DNA of 64,000 bases from Dryas octopetala. Lineage: Eukaryota; Streptophyta; Magnoliopsida; Rosales; Rosaceae. Under the pieces are notes generated by a model. The model was given only the letters and a program-made list of their open reading frames with translations, had not been told where the DNA came from and ran no database searches. Location of the stretch: positions 11,815,896-11,879,895 of the forward strand of contig OY992837.1 in the NCBI GenBank assembly GCA_963921425.1. The letters run 5' to 3'. Of this stretch, positions 1-10,254 are shown one piece after another (position 1 is the stretch's first letter; every line of letters begins with the position of its first letter). Both the position numbers and the translations under genes were made by a program.

Positions 1-127
1 GAAGTTTCCATAGTTTATTTTAATGCAATGTTTTACAATTTCTGCTTTAATTTAATCGCTCTATTTATTTCCTTATTTTAATTCTTAACTTTGCATTATT
101 ATTTTTATGGACATGTTGTCCTAAACA

Positions 128-1407
128 TCGAACCTGAAGCTTCGAGTATAGATTTCATTTTGAACTTGAAATTCTAATTAATGCAGCCTCAACCTTGAAG
201 TTTTGAGCAAATTATTTTGGCATGAAGTTCAAAATATATGAATCTTGTTAAGAACCAGAAGTTCTAACATAGTACATACATTAGGAAAATAAGGATTTAA
301 AGTCTAAATATGAACCTAAAGTTCAAAGCTCGAACATTTTAGATTCGGAAGTTTTAAATTAAATTTAAGTCTATGTTTTGAATCTGGAACCTGAAGTTTC
401 AGAAATATGTTAATGTGACATGATGTTCATGTTACGACTCTTGATGAGCAAATATTTAGAACCCGAAGTTCTAACCTACTCCAAATTTGAGGTTTTGGGA
501 ATACATGAGAACATATTATTTGTATTTAATTTGCCAATATTGATTGAACCAGAAGTTCATATCTATAAATTTAGATGTTGTACATTGGTAATTAATGCTT
601 TCCATTATGTACACTAGTTGGCTATATCATTTTCTTTATATAGAACCTGAAGTTCTAAATCTTTGATATGTACTGTATTTATGCCTCCTGTCACGGAATG
701 GAGAGATCAAACTTATAAAAAAATTGATATTCTAACGTATACAACGTGAAGTTCCTTATTCCTTGGTTTTACTCAAAACCTGAGAAATTTGAAGTTCTCG
801 AAAAATATGATCAGAACATGTAGTTCTACATTAAACAGTCAAATAAGAACCTGAAGTTCTTTGACATTTTGTTTATTTATCAGAAGTGGATGAAATTTGA
901 AGATGCGATAGAACCTAAATTGATTAAAATTTGTAGTTCAATGTGCATTACTTAATCAAGTCAGAACTTGAAGTTCCTTGATTTTCATGCTCTATGTTAT
1001 AGAATCAAATTGAACCAGACGTTCTTTGATCTATCATTCCATGATTTAGAACTCAAAATTTTCATAACTCCATAATTTTTCTTATGAACTTGAAGTTCTT
1101 GATTAAGTTTAGATTAAGCAAAAAGTCTTTATTCATATGATTCATTAGAGCTTATAGTTCTGTGCTTACACAAAATTCAAGAACCTGAAGTTCTACCTAT
1201 ATTTTGTATAGAAACTTAAAGTTTCATCACTTCAATTTAGAACAAATTGGTATATATGTTCATAGTTGTTCATAATTAATTTATTAATTCACATTATAAC
1301 CTGAAGTTAGATGTTGAAGAATTATTTGAAACCAGAAGTTTCATATACCTACATGTGCATTGCAAACCTAATTATGTTTCGTCTTTATATAACCTGAAGT
1401 TATATAA
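128..1407. repeat. Array of short hairpins with a YWGAA-type loop
   Basis: This AT-rich stretch has no coding potential but carries many copies of a quasi-palindrome, typically GAACCTGAAGTTC. Each folds into a stem closed by C-G around a five-base loop (CTGAA, CAGAA, TTGAA, CCGAA). Examples are at 251-265, 311-325, 456-474, 546-558, 641-657, 813-827, 846-860, 964-976, 1012-1024, 1086-1098, 1180-1194, 1211-1225, 1297-1309, 1327-1343 and 1385-1407. The last has a nine-pair stem. Spacing is irregular, about 20-140 bp. More copies with different stems continue in the degenerate pol region to about 2646. The array lies where the 5' half of the copia relic should be. No function is known to me. Confidence 0.75.
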
Positions 1408-1439
1408 GCATTTGAGTTTGTATAACCACTCACTCTATT

Positions 1440-3120
1440 GAATTTTATATATGCACTTATGAAAATTTTCCCGCCATTAGGGAGAGAAATGACCGTTCCT
1501 GAAGAACGGCGTGAAATATCATAATATGCATATACTAGTCTTTTCATACCATTCAATATGCGAATGAGATATGAATGATAATGCAAATCTAGTGAATACA
1601 TTTATTTGAAAGCTAGATGCATATATATTCAACGAAACTGCAAAGTCACGTATAGAAGATTTATATATGCATGCCAACATGGATTGATGTCCTAACATGG
1701 TAGTCCATCAATTTGGCAGAAAATGGTTTATTGCACGCCTGAAGCGTGACAAATCTATAGGTTCCAAAGTTTAGCTCCCTAGAAGTGGAGAGTATATGAA
1801 ATGGTCCACACAAGCCCAATTAATTAAATTTAAAGATCCACATTCTGTACACAAATCATCCTAGAAGAGATGACATCCCTGAAGAGACTATAAAAGCCCC
1901 TGAAAAGGCATGTGTACCAATTACAAAGATATATATATATATTTATATCTAATGCATGCAAATGAGAATTGTGAGACGTTGATATAATGATGATATATTT
2001 TGTTTATAGTAGCTACTAAATATCATCATGGGCTATAATAATGTGGAACCACGTTTATTATAAATGTCGACAAAATTAAATGATTGGCCAAACTGGAAAG
2101 AGGCAATTCCAGTAGAATTGAACATCATTATAAACGTGGAATAATGAGAACCTATAGTTCAAACATCAAAGATGTTAACCCTGAAGGTTATAGAGTGTTT
2201 GAAATAAAGTGAATGAAATCACTATTTATAATGGCACAAGGTTTCTCTAAAGAAACATGGGATTGTGGTTATATACTCTCCTGTTATAGATGCAACCGCA
2301 TTTTAACAAATTTGGTAAATTTAATGTGTTCATTGCATATGGAGAAAAACCTTTAAAGATTATGAAATGCCTAAAGCATATCGCCAGAAGCGATTTCCTA
2401 CAAGATATAGGACAAATGACTAAGTCAAATCCCAAATTGAAAGTGCCATAAAATATTATGTGCTTGAAGCAAATCCTTGAAGGATTGAAAGAGCCTGAAG
2501 CTCAAAATATGTACTCAACCTTAACACTATAAATATGGTTAAAATTGCCTTATTGAGTACTTTGATTAGAACCCGAATTCAGAAATTGTTGCAACATATT
2601 CAAACTTTTGAATAAAGTTATGAATTAATTGAGGCTCCTGAAGAGCTCATAAGATTATTGAATGCTTGATTATAGGATTTGATATAAATAACCTTGGGAA
2701 ATGAAAATAGTGTCTCGAGCTGCAGATCGAGTACTGTACTAGTGAAATTCTTATGCCCAACGGTTATTCAATCTATTGGCACTAAGAATGATTACTTGCT
2801 TCCTAAGGAAGATGTAAGAAAGATCTTTGGTCCAGAAGCACCATATCTTAATGTGCCTTATTCAACTTAAACACAATGCAATAGACTGAATATAGCATCG
2901 GTGATTGTGTCATTTTTCCAATACTCAAAGTATTTTCATAATAATTCTTCTCTTTTAGAGATAATTGTTTCTAACCACTTTATTTAGTGGAATTATATTT
3001 TGTTTGTATTGCTCCAATCTCAACAGGATTTCAATATATGATGACAAACATATAACCCCTGATGGTATAGAAGCCATGTTCATACAGGCATTGTCAAACT
3101 CCACCCTCTAGAAGATGGGA
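1440..3120 (+). pseudogene. Degenerate Ty1/copia pol (integrase end, RT, RNase H)
   Basis: The reading frame is destroyed, but short stretches still translate into copia pol. The integrase tail, with a FPPLGRE-like string and PEERREIS, is at about 1455-1530. A proline-glutamate-rich hinge (PEETIKAPEK) is at about 1880-1915. The start of the reverse transcriptase (NDWPNWKEAIPVELN) is at about 2078-2125. The region after the YVDD box (EAPEELI) is at about 2630-2650. A GPEAPYL-like string marking the RT/RNase H border is at about 2830-2850. These occur in the right order on the plus strand and are followed by the 3' tail and LTR. This is family-level recognition by eye; frameshifts and stops are everywhere. 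Confidence 0.65.
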
Positions 3121-3205
3121 TGTGAGATATCATTATTTGCTGGATTATTGAGCCAGTCAAATTAAAGCTTATTGTTATCAGGGGGAGCATCCAACCATTT
3201 TGCAT

Positions 3206-3612
3206 GTTGTACTCTTTTCCCTTCGATTAGGTTTTTGTCCCATCGGGTTTTTCCTAACAAGGTTTTAATGAGGCAAAGCACATCCAACATTGTAGCAGTG
3301 ATATTGCAAAAGTTGCACTCTTTTTCCTTCGCTTTGGTTTTGTTCCATTGGGTTTTTCAAAGCAAGGTTTTAACGAGGCAACATTCACTGATTGAAGAAA
3401 TATATCAACATCAGGGGGAGCGTGCCATCAAACATTGTACTCTTTTTCCTTCGTCCAAGGTTATTGTCCCATTGGGTTTTCCTGGCAAGGTTTTAATGAG
3501 GCAGTGTCGTGCGCCCATCATATCTATCAGAAACACATGAAGATTGTACTCTTTTCCTTAGCTAGTCTTTTTCCCATAGGGTTTTGGCTAGTAAGGTTTT
3601 TAATGAGGCAAC
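3206..3612 (+). repeat. Four-fold tandem repeat in the copia 3' tail
   Basis: A unit of about 70 bp built on GTACTCTTTTCCTTCG, then GTTTTTGTCCCATCGGG and AAGGTTTTAATGAGGCA, occurs four times, beginning near 3206, 3313, 3435 and 3544, with short variable spacers. This type of repeat is common between pol and the polypurine tract in one group of plant copia elements. Open frames here are by-products of the repeat. Confidence 0.7.
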
Positions 3613-3642
3613 TATCATATTCAATGGACATCCAAGAGGGAG

Positions 3643-3898
3643 TGTTGTAAATATCATTAATTATGTGGCTGTCTATTATCATGTTCAATATTTATCTCAT
3701 GTATTATCTAGAGCAATTGTATAGATAATTATGAGGAGTCCAATTCTATCTCAGGTCATCCAAGAGCCTATAAATAAAGGCCTTATGTGAATGAGAAATA
3801 CACTATGATTCCTCCCTAATTCTCTCTTATGTTCTCTACATTTCTCTTTATTCTATAACAAATACCATATTCTCTCACACCTAATTAAATATTCAACA
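3643..3898 (+). mobile_element. 3' LTR of the copia relic
   Basis: The LTR starts TGTTGTAAATATC directly after a purine-rich tract (AAGAGGGAG) and ends ATTCAACA, giving the usual TG...CA ends. Length is 256 bp. A TATA-like TATAAATAA lies near 3770. The matching 5' LTR would be left of the window, so age and target-site duplication cannot be read. Confidence 0.7.
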
Positions 3899-5686
3899 AT
3901 TTAAAATAAAGTGATGAAAGGATAGAGTACGCCCATCATTAAATTACAATGTGAACTGAACTTCACAATATATCCCTTAAATAATTATTCAAGAAATTCC
4001 TTAATAGAAGCTTATTGTTTACTTCAAATAAACGCTTCTTCTATATTTATGTATATATAATACTATTTTTTTAAGAGATAATTTTTTAGTATTAATAAAC
4101 GTTATTGCATTCAATGGTTGAAATATTAATACAATAAGTCAATAAGTTACCAATTTTAATATTTACAAATTTAATCTAACGAGTCATTATATGTTGTCCC
4201 TCACAGTTGTTCAACATTTGTTCCTCGTTTGAACAATTTTGTTAAGCTAGAAAATATCTATTATGATGAAATTTGTGACCTAAGGCTTGACCTTATAATA
4301 ATAAAGATAAAAGGTTGGAATGTTTTAATATAATCAGAATACCTCCATAAAGGCAAAAAACCATAATACACCTTACCCATAAAGATTAATATATAGTTAC
4401 AATGCCTTAATGTAATTAGAATCCCTCAGTTAAGTCCTCATCAGATGTTAGGTACATGACTTTATAATAATAAAGATCGATAGTTTTAAACTTTTAATAG
4501 TGAAGGTGGATATATAGTTACAATGTTTCAGTATAATTAGAAAGGATGCAACATCATCTTTTTCTGCCCAGGAATTTGTAATTTTGCGAATTATTGAGAG
4601 TACCCATATGGCCATATCTCTTGAACATTAAATAGTTTCATCCTCCTACAAAAACAAGCAAAGGGAGGGACCAACTATTTAAAAAAATACAGAGGGGGGG
4701 GCCAAAATGAATAATTTCATAGGGTGTACGGGACCCCAGTAATGGGTAAGGGGTGTGCATGGCATCTCCAAGACAAGTAGGGACAGGGTATGTCTGTACT
4801 CTGCAGCCTGCAGGACTGGGCTAACCACAACTACATATTATATGTGATACAAAGGCTTAAAGCATAGATGAAAAGGTCACAAATTAAAGTCACATGGCCT
4901 AGGAAAATATTTCTTCTACATTTAATTAACTTTGGTAAAAAAGAGTAAAGACAATATTATACTCCTAGTTTACCAAAAAGAACAAAAAAAAACATTATTC
5001 CTGGAAGAAAATTAAGAAATAAAAAGAAAACAACATTATAAAATCGTTTACATCATGAAAATGAGAAAGTTGTGGAAGGTGGTAATATACAATATTCCTC
5101 ATATACATCAAAAACACCTTTAAAATCTCTCTAAAAAGGCCCCACCTTTATGATAAAATGCAATAAATAAAGTGTTATTAATAGTTGGCCAAAAAAATAA
5201 ATTGTTATTAATAGGACTGGCAATATATTTTATTCATATTGGTTTTATAGAACTATATAGTGATTTAATGAGTCGTTATATTTATATATGTATCATTGTA
5301 AAGATAAAAAAAAAAAAAAAAATCAACACCAAACCACTCCATTACCAAATAAAAAAGGAATTAGAGAAACAACAACAAACCTAATCAAGGCGGGAATTGT
5401 GCAGGGATTGAGGATTACGTACTAGATTTGAAATAAAACTTTAAGCACAACAATTACGCGGTGTAATTGTGTAAATAATTTGAGTGTTGCGAAGTCTTTT
5501 GCTCGCTTAGAAAGTTAGAATATGACAAATGTTTTATTAAAATAATAACTGATAAATGCCATAACACTTAACTAAAGATCTAACTCTCTAGCTTGCTCAG
5601 CCACTCCCATCAATGGATCCTTAATTAGGGGATACTAGAGTGGTTAATTAAGATACAAATTGTTTTTATTAGAGTAGCTTATAACA
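3899..5686. other. Intergenic, no gene recognised
   Basis: AT-rich DNA with many stops in all frames. It holds short homopolymer runs (A tract near 5308-5324, G tract near 4694-4701) and no recognisable coding or RNA gene. Confidence 0.6.
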
Positions 5687-6033
5687 TGAGAAATGCTAGT
5701 TATTTTCTCGATCTACCTTCTTCTAGCTTTAATCTAACTTTAATATTTTTTATTATTATTCTCATTATGTAATGTATGTAGTCTCATAATCAGACTCATT
5801 CATTTTTTAGATCACTCTTTAAAGCTCATTTTTATGAAAAATGAACTAAATTTGAAATCATTTGATACTGTATCAGTTATCAAATAAACAGACGGTTTCA
5901 GTGACAGTTAGACTCATCATTTGTTAATTTGATAACAATTACATGTCCAAACGATTTCAATCATGAGACTACACTACATAATGAGAATAATAAAATAGAA
6001 GATCGGAAAATAAGGTAGCTAGCATTCCCTTTG
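5687..6033. mobile_element. Foldback MITE
   Basis: The two ends are inverted copies: GAAATGCTAGTTATTTTC at the left and, read on the opposite strand, GGGAATGCTAGCTACC at the right. Flanks TTATAACAT and TTGTAACTT could be a decayed 9-bp target-site duplication, as Mutator-type elements make, but two positions differ. The interior has an ACGGTTTC motif shared with other foldbacks in this window. Non-coding. Confidence 0.55.
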
Positions 6034-6527
6034 TAACTTTAGGTTTTTTTAAAAAACTAAATTAAAGAATCACATATCTTGTGGATTAGGCTAAGATGGC
6101 ACCTATGCTTGTATTGATTGGGTATGGCTCATACAAAAATCAAAAGGAGTGATGATGGCATCATGAGTAGCGCACCGATCGATCACTCATGGAGTGCCTT
6201 TTTCATATGGCTTATAAGTACTCCAGTCTATAATTCTATAAGCATGAAAACTTGGATTACTTGCCAGATTGCATCATGTTAACTTCGTTAATATATTATA
6301 TAAGTTTATGATCGCTCTAGAAAGCATTCATAACACTATTAAGGTGGCATACAACCATGTAATGTAATTAAGATGGTGTGGGAGGATTCGTCCACAAAAG
6401 AGGATGGTGTCCACAGCCCACTTCTTCAAAACATAATTGACCTAGCTGCTTGCATATACTCATTAAAAAACCTAATTAATCATTGTTTTAAAACCAAAAA
6501 ACCAAAAAAAAAATCCAAAATTAACCT
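6034..6527. other. Intergenic, no gene recognised
   Basis: No coding potential or repeat structure seen between the MITE and the TRIM. Confidence 0.5.
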
Positions 6528-6867
6528 TAAAGAAATTTAGGCATCCATTCCAAAACCAATTAACAATGGGAAGAGTAGCCCAAATCTTTATAAGTCACTA
6601 GAAAGGCCCCCACATCTTCAATGTGAGATTTCTTTCAACACACCCCCGCATGTGTGGCGTCATTTAAGTCTAACACGTGAACAATTTATATTGGGTGACG
6701 TGGGAGCACGTGTGGCCATTAGGCGCATCACGTGGATAACCTGCTCTGATACCATGAAGAAATCTAAGCATCCATCCCAAAACCAATTGGCAATGAGAGG
6801 AGTAGCCCAAATCCTTATAAGCCACTAGCAAGACCCTCATATTTTCAATGTAGGATTTCTCTCAACA
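6528..6867 (-). mobile_element. Complete TRIM (miniature LTR retrotransposon)
   Basis: Two direct repeats of 113 bp (6528-6640 and 6755-6867) flank a 114-bp interior. The element is bordered on both sides by the 5-bp duplication AACCT (6523-6527 and 6868-6872). Reading the minus strand, the interior starts right after the LTR with TGGTATCAGAGC (complement of 6743-6754), the standard initiator-Met tRNA primer-binding site. It ends with the polypurine tract GCGGGGGTG before the other LTR. There is no coding sequence, so it must be mobilised in trans. The LTRs differ at roughly one site in eight to ten, so the insertion is old. Confidence 0.88.
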
Positions 6868-7550
6868 AACCTAACCTGTTTTGAACTATTTCAAAACTGT
6901 GCTATAGTTGAAATCGAGCTATGATGTAAGTTCAGATATCTTGGTTGAATACGTAAGTCTACCAAATTTTTAGAAAAATGGTTTGTTTTCTGATGAACCT
7001 TGTAACGAAAAAAGAGTTATTTTAAAAGAAAACCAAGAGAATAAGCTTAGTCTATCAAAACCTTGAGTATTCTTCTATATATAAGCTAGCTTAGTCTATC
7101 AAAACCTTGAGAATTAGCTTATACACACATGTAGTGATTTATATACATGCAATACGTATAAAATATGATAAAGATTTTAGAAGAATGTGGTCGAAGTTTA
7201 GGAAATGAGAAAACGAGGCATGTGAGTGGCCGAAAGGTTTTCTACAATTATCAATTTTTTATCATGTTTTTAAAATTGCATAAAGTAATAAAACATTTTC
7301 TATAATAGAATATATTGACAAAGATATGATTTTTTGTTTTTATAATAATATAGATGTATATATGAAGTACATTTTTAAATGATCAAACTAAGTTTTAATG
7401 GAACATAAGAATTGTTTATCTATATTTACATTTGTGATATGTTTATGTGTCATTTTATTTAAAAAAAAAATAAAAAACATGGGCCTACTTGTTAAATATT
7501 AATAATACTCATATGGATGGGTCCTCAGTGAGGAAGCATGCAGAGTCTAA
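6868..7550. other. Intergenic, no gene recognised
   Basis: AT-rich DNA with a small local direct duplication near 7050-7110 (AGCTTAGTCTATCAAAACC twice). No coding signal. Confidence 0.5.
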
Positions 7551-8509
7551 TGGTGCGTTTGGATGAAGTAATTTGAAACTACTAAGGAATTCACAAATGA
7601 CGGAATTAAAAATGACGTGATTTAAAATTCTAGAATTTGTAAATTCTCTTGTTTGGATAAATGTAATCATAATGAAATTTAAATACGAAATTTATAATAG
7701 TTTTATAAAAGAGTGATGGTGATAGTGGCAACAATAAAAATGATGTTTGTGGTAAGTTGACGATGGTAGTAGGGGTGATGGCCCACGGGCGGTGGGAGAA
7801 ATGGTGGTGGCAAAAATTGGGGTATTGGAGGTGGTGGCAACGGCGACATTGGCGGTGATGGTGATGGTGGTGGCGACGGCAACAGCGATGGTGGTGGTGA
7901 TGGCATTGGTGATGGAGGCGGCGGCGGCGGTCTCAGTGTCGGTGGTGGTGGTGGTGGTGGCGGTGGCGGTGTCAGTGGTGGTGACGGTGGCGGCGACGGT
8001 GGTGGCAATAGTGGCGACTGTGGTGGTAGCGGCGGAGGTGGTGTTGGTGGTGGTGGCAGCTGGCAGTGGTAGTGGTGGTGGCGGTGTCGGTGGTGGTGGT
8101 GGTGACGGTGGCGGCGGTGGCGGTCGTAGTAGTGGCAGAGGTGGTGGTGGCGGCGAAGGTGGTGTCGATGGTTGTGGTGGTGATGGTGGCGGCGGAGGTG
8201 GCGGTGGTGGTGGCAGTGGTGGTGACGATGGTGGTGGTGGTAGTGGTGGTAGTATTGTAATTAATTGGCAAGGTAATTGGAAGACACGACTTTTTTTTTA
8301 TTTTATAAAAATTGGAATTTTGAAAATGACACCAATTTAGGTGGAATTTAAACTTGAAATTTACAGCCTTCAAATCCCAAGTTTTTTTCCACATAGAATT
8401 TACAAAATTCTATATTTATGGACCCAAACAAGGAAATTAGAGCATGTAATTTCTTAAATGCTGAGTTTTGTTTAAATTCTAAGTTTTTTTTCTCCATCCA
8501 AACACACCA
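7551..8509. mobile_element. PIF/Harbinger-type (Tourist-like) MITE with expanded core
   Basis: The left end TGGTGCGTTTGGATG is matched in inverse at the right end by CATCCAAACACACCA. The flanks are the 3-bp duplication TAA on both sides (7548-7550, 8510-8512), the TWA signature of PIF/Harbinger. Subterminal sequences (AAATTCTAGAATTTG, AATTTACAAAATTC) are also inverted. The middle is a long GGT/GGC minisatellite. A sister copy with TTA duplications is at 58037-58678. No transposase is encoded; movement would need a Harbinger transposase elsewhere. Confidence 0.85.
7735..8257. repeat. GGT/GGC-rich minisatellite
   Basis: About 520 bp made almost only of GGT, GGC and GAT-like triplets, strongly G-rich on the plus strand. 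It gives spurious glycine/valine-rich, threonine/histidine-rich or proline-rich open frames in several phases. The sister MITE at 58037 keeps only about 190 bp of the same kind of sequence, so this tract has expanded or the other has shrunk. Confidence 0.85.
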
Positions 8510-10254
8510 TAAAGGAAATTTGTGGTTGCATCAACAAAATCCTCTTTGATGTACTATGGATTTTGGAAACAACTAAAATAGAGGCAAGAAAAAAGAAGAA
8601 AACACAGACAATCCCACCTTCCCCTAGCTAATCACCCTTTTTTTTTTTTTTAACTTTCAGAGGACATGACTCCACCCCCCACCTTCAACCATTGGCATGT
8701 GCATGAGTGATGGTGTGGGGAGCCCCACTTTAGGTGATTGTCATCCATATGAGTATGACCACAAAAAAAGGAGTACTGCAAAAAGCAATGGGATTTCACT
8801 GTGGAATCTCAATTCATTGAGATTGGGCTCTCCCTTTACTAGACATGCATCATGACCCTTGCATCATGGATTGTCTCACCTCTTTAGGGCACCAGTGTCT
8901 TTTTTATCTCCCTTGCTGCCCCTTTCATACATTCATATATTCTCCAATCTCACTCTGTCATTCATGTTCATGTAACCTTTCTATACAGAAATATGTTTAA
9001 TTAGTCTAGAAATAAAAAATCTCATTGTAATTTGCATATGAATATGTGATCTTTAATTATATTTAAGGGTATATAATTTACAAAGGATAATGGGATTTTG
9101 GAAGTGTGTCATATCAAAAGAACATAGAAACAAAACGATCCCATCAATCTTTATCATCTCACAGTTTTCCCATTGGCCCCTGTTATAATAGTAAAAGTAC
9201 ATGTAATGTTGTGTAATGTATGAAAATTGAGCCCTTTACTTTCTTCTTCTTGTACCTTTTATTTTAATCAAGAGAAAGAATTTGAACTTTAGATCTCCTT
9301 CTAACAAAGTTGAGAAAAATATCAGTAAATAAATAACTAATTCGGCACTTCACTTTATGTTGTTTGGTTTTAAGTTTAAGGCCTTTTCATTTTTCCCAGA
9401 TCAAGTAAAAAATAGAAAACTGCTGAGTAGCCTGTTTGGGCAGCCCATGCCATCTTCTACGCTTTATTGTGGGTCAACCTAAACAGAGCTTGAACAACGA
9501 TGAGGATTGGGCCAAGCCCAAGTTTATTAGAAAGGTATTGGGCTAAACGTCAACTAGTCCTTCTCTTTCTTCTTCTTTTTAATTACCAGTTAACCTTTAT
9601 GCACTTAATCCCAAGATAAGAAAACTCTGGCACAGACAGAAGTACAAAAGCTTAATAATTTATTCGAGAATTAAATTCTAAAAATTTAATAATTATAAAT
9701 AACAATTCTTCATCTTCAATTAAACAAGAATTCCTCCAATAATTAAAATAGTAATGTACCTATATTGGTCGGGCTTCTCTGCGGATGGATCATTAATAAA
9801 TGATCTAGATTTTAAAATAGAAGATTAACGCTAAAGAGATCACATTTTTTCAACATGAGGTACCACATTTTGTAATAGAGATGGAACTCATACAAGTAAA
9901 TTTTAGCTCTATTAGAGAAACATATAGTATTAAATGATGGTCTTCTAAATATTATAGTAAGAATTAAAAAAAATATCTAAAAAGTATCACCCAAAAGAGA
10001 AACTAAAAGAAACCAAGTCACATTAAAGAAATTTCCAAAGTATCAAGGAAAAATCAATGGTTACCCAAAAAAAAGTATCAAAGAAAATTTGAAATATTAG
10101 CGCAACAAGCGACCATTATAACATCTTAAAAACATATATAACCAAACTAAGTCTAATATTGCAGACAAGTCAAGGAGTTGGATTTTTAGAGCTGCCGGGC
10201 ACATAGTTGAGTGGCTGTGCATATTCAATTGACTGCCGGTTGAGGTCGTCGAAA
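8510..10254. other. Intergenic, no gene recognised
   Basis: Downstream flank of the NAC gene. No recognisable coding sequence, RNA gene or paired repeat ends. AT-rich with short T and A runs. Confidence 0.55.

Noticed and set aside
128-2646. CRISPR-like or regular tandem array reading of the GAACCTGAAGTTC repeats
   Set aside because: Spacing is irregular, the repeat itself varies in its stem, and the context is a plant retrotransposon relic. Hairpin array is the better description.
7703-8394. Several long overlapping open frames coding for Pro-, Gly-, Val-, Thr- or His-rich proteins
   Set aside because: All arise from the GGT/GGC triplet minisatellite within a MITE. A triplet repeat keeps several phases open on both strands. 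No start context, domain or conserved partner.
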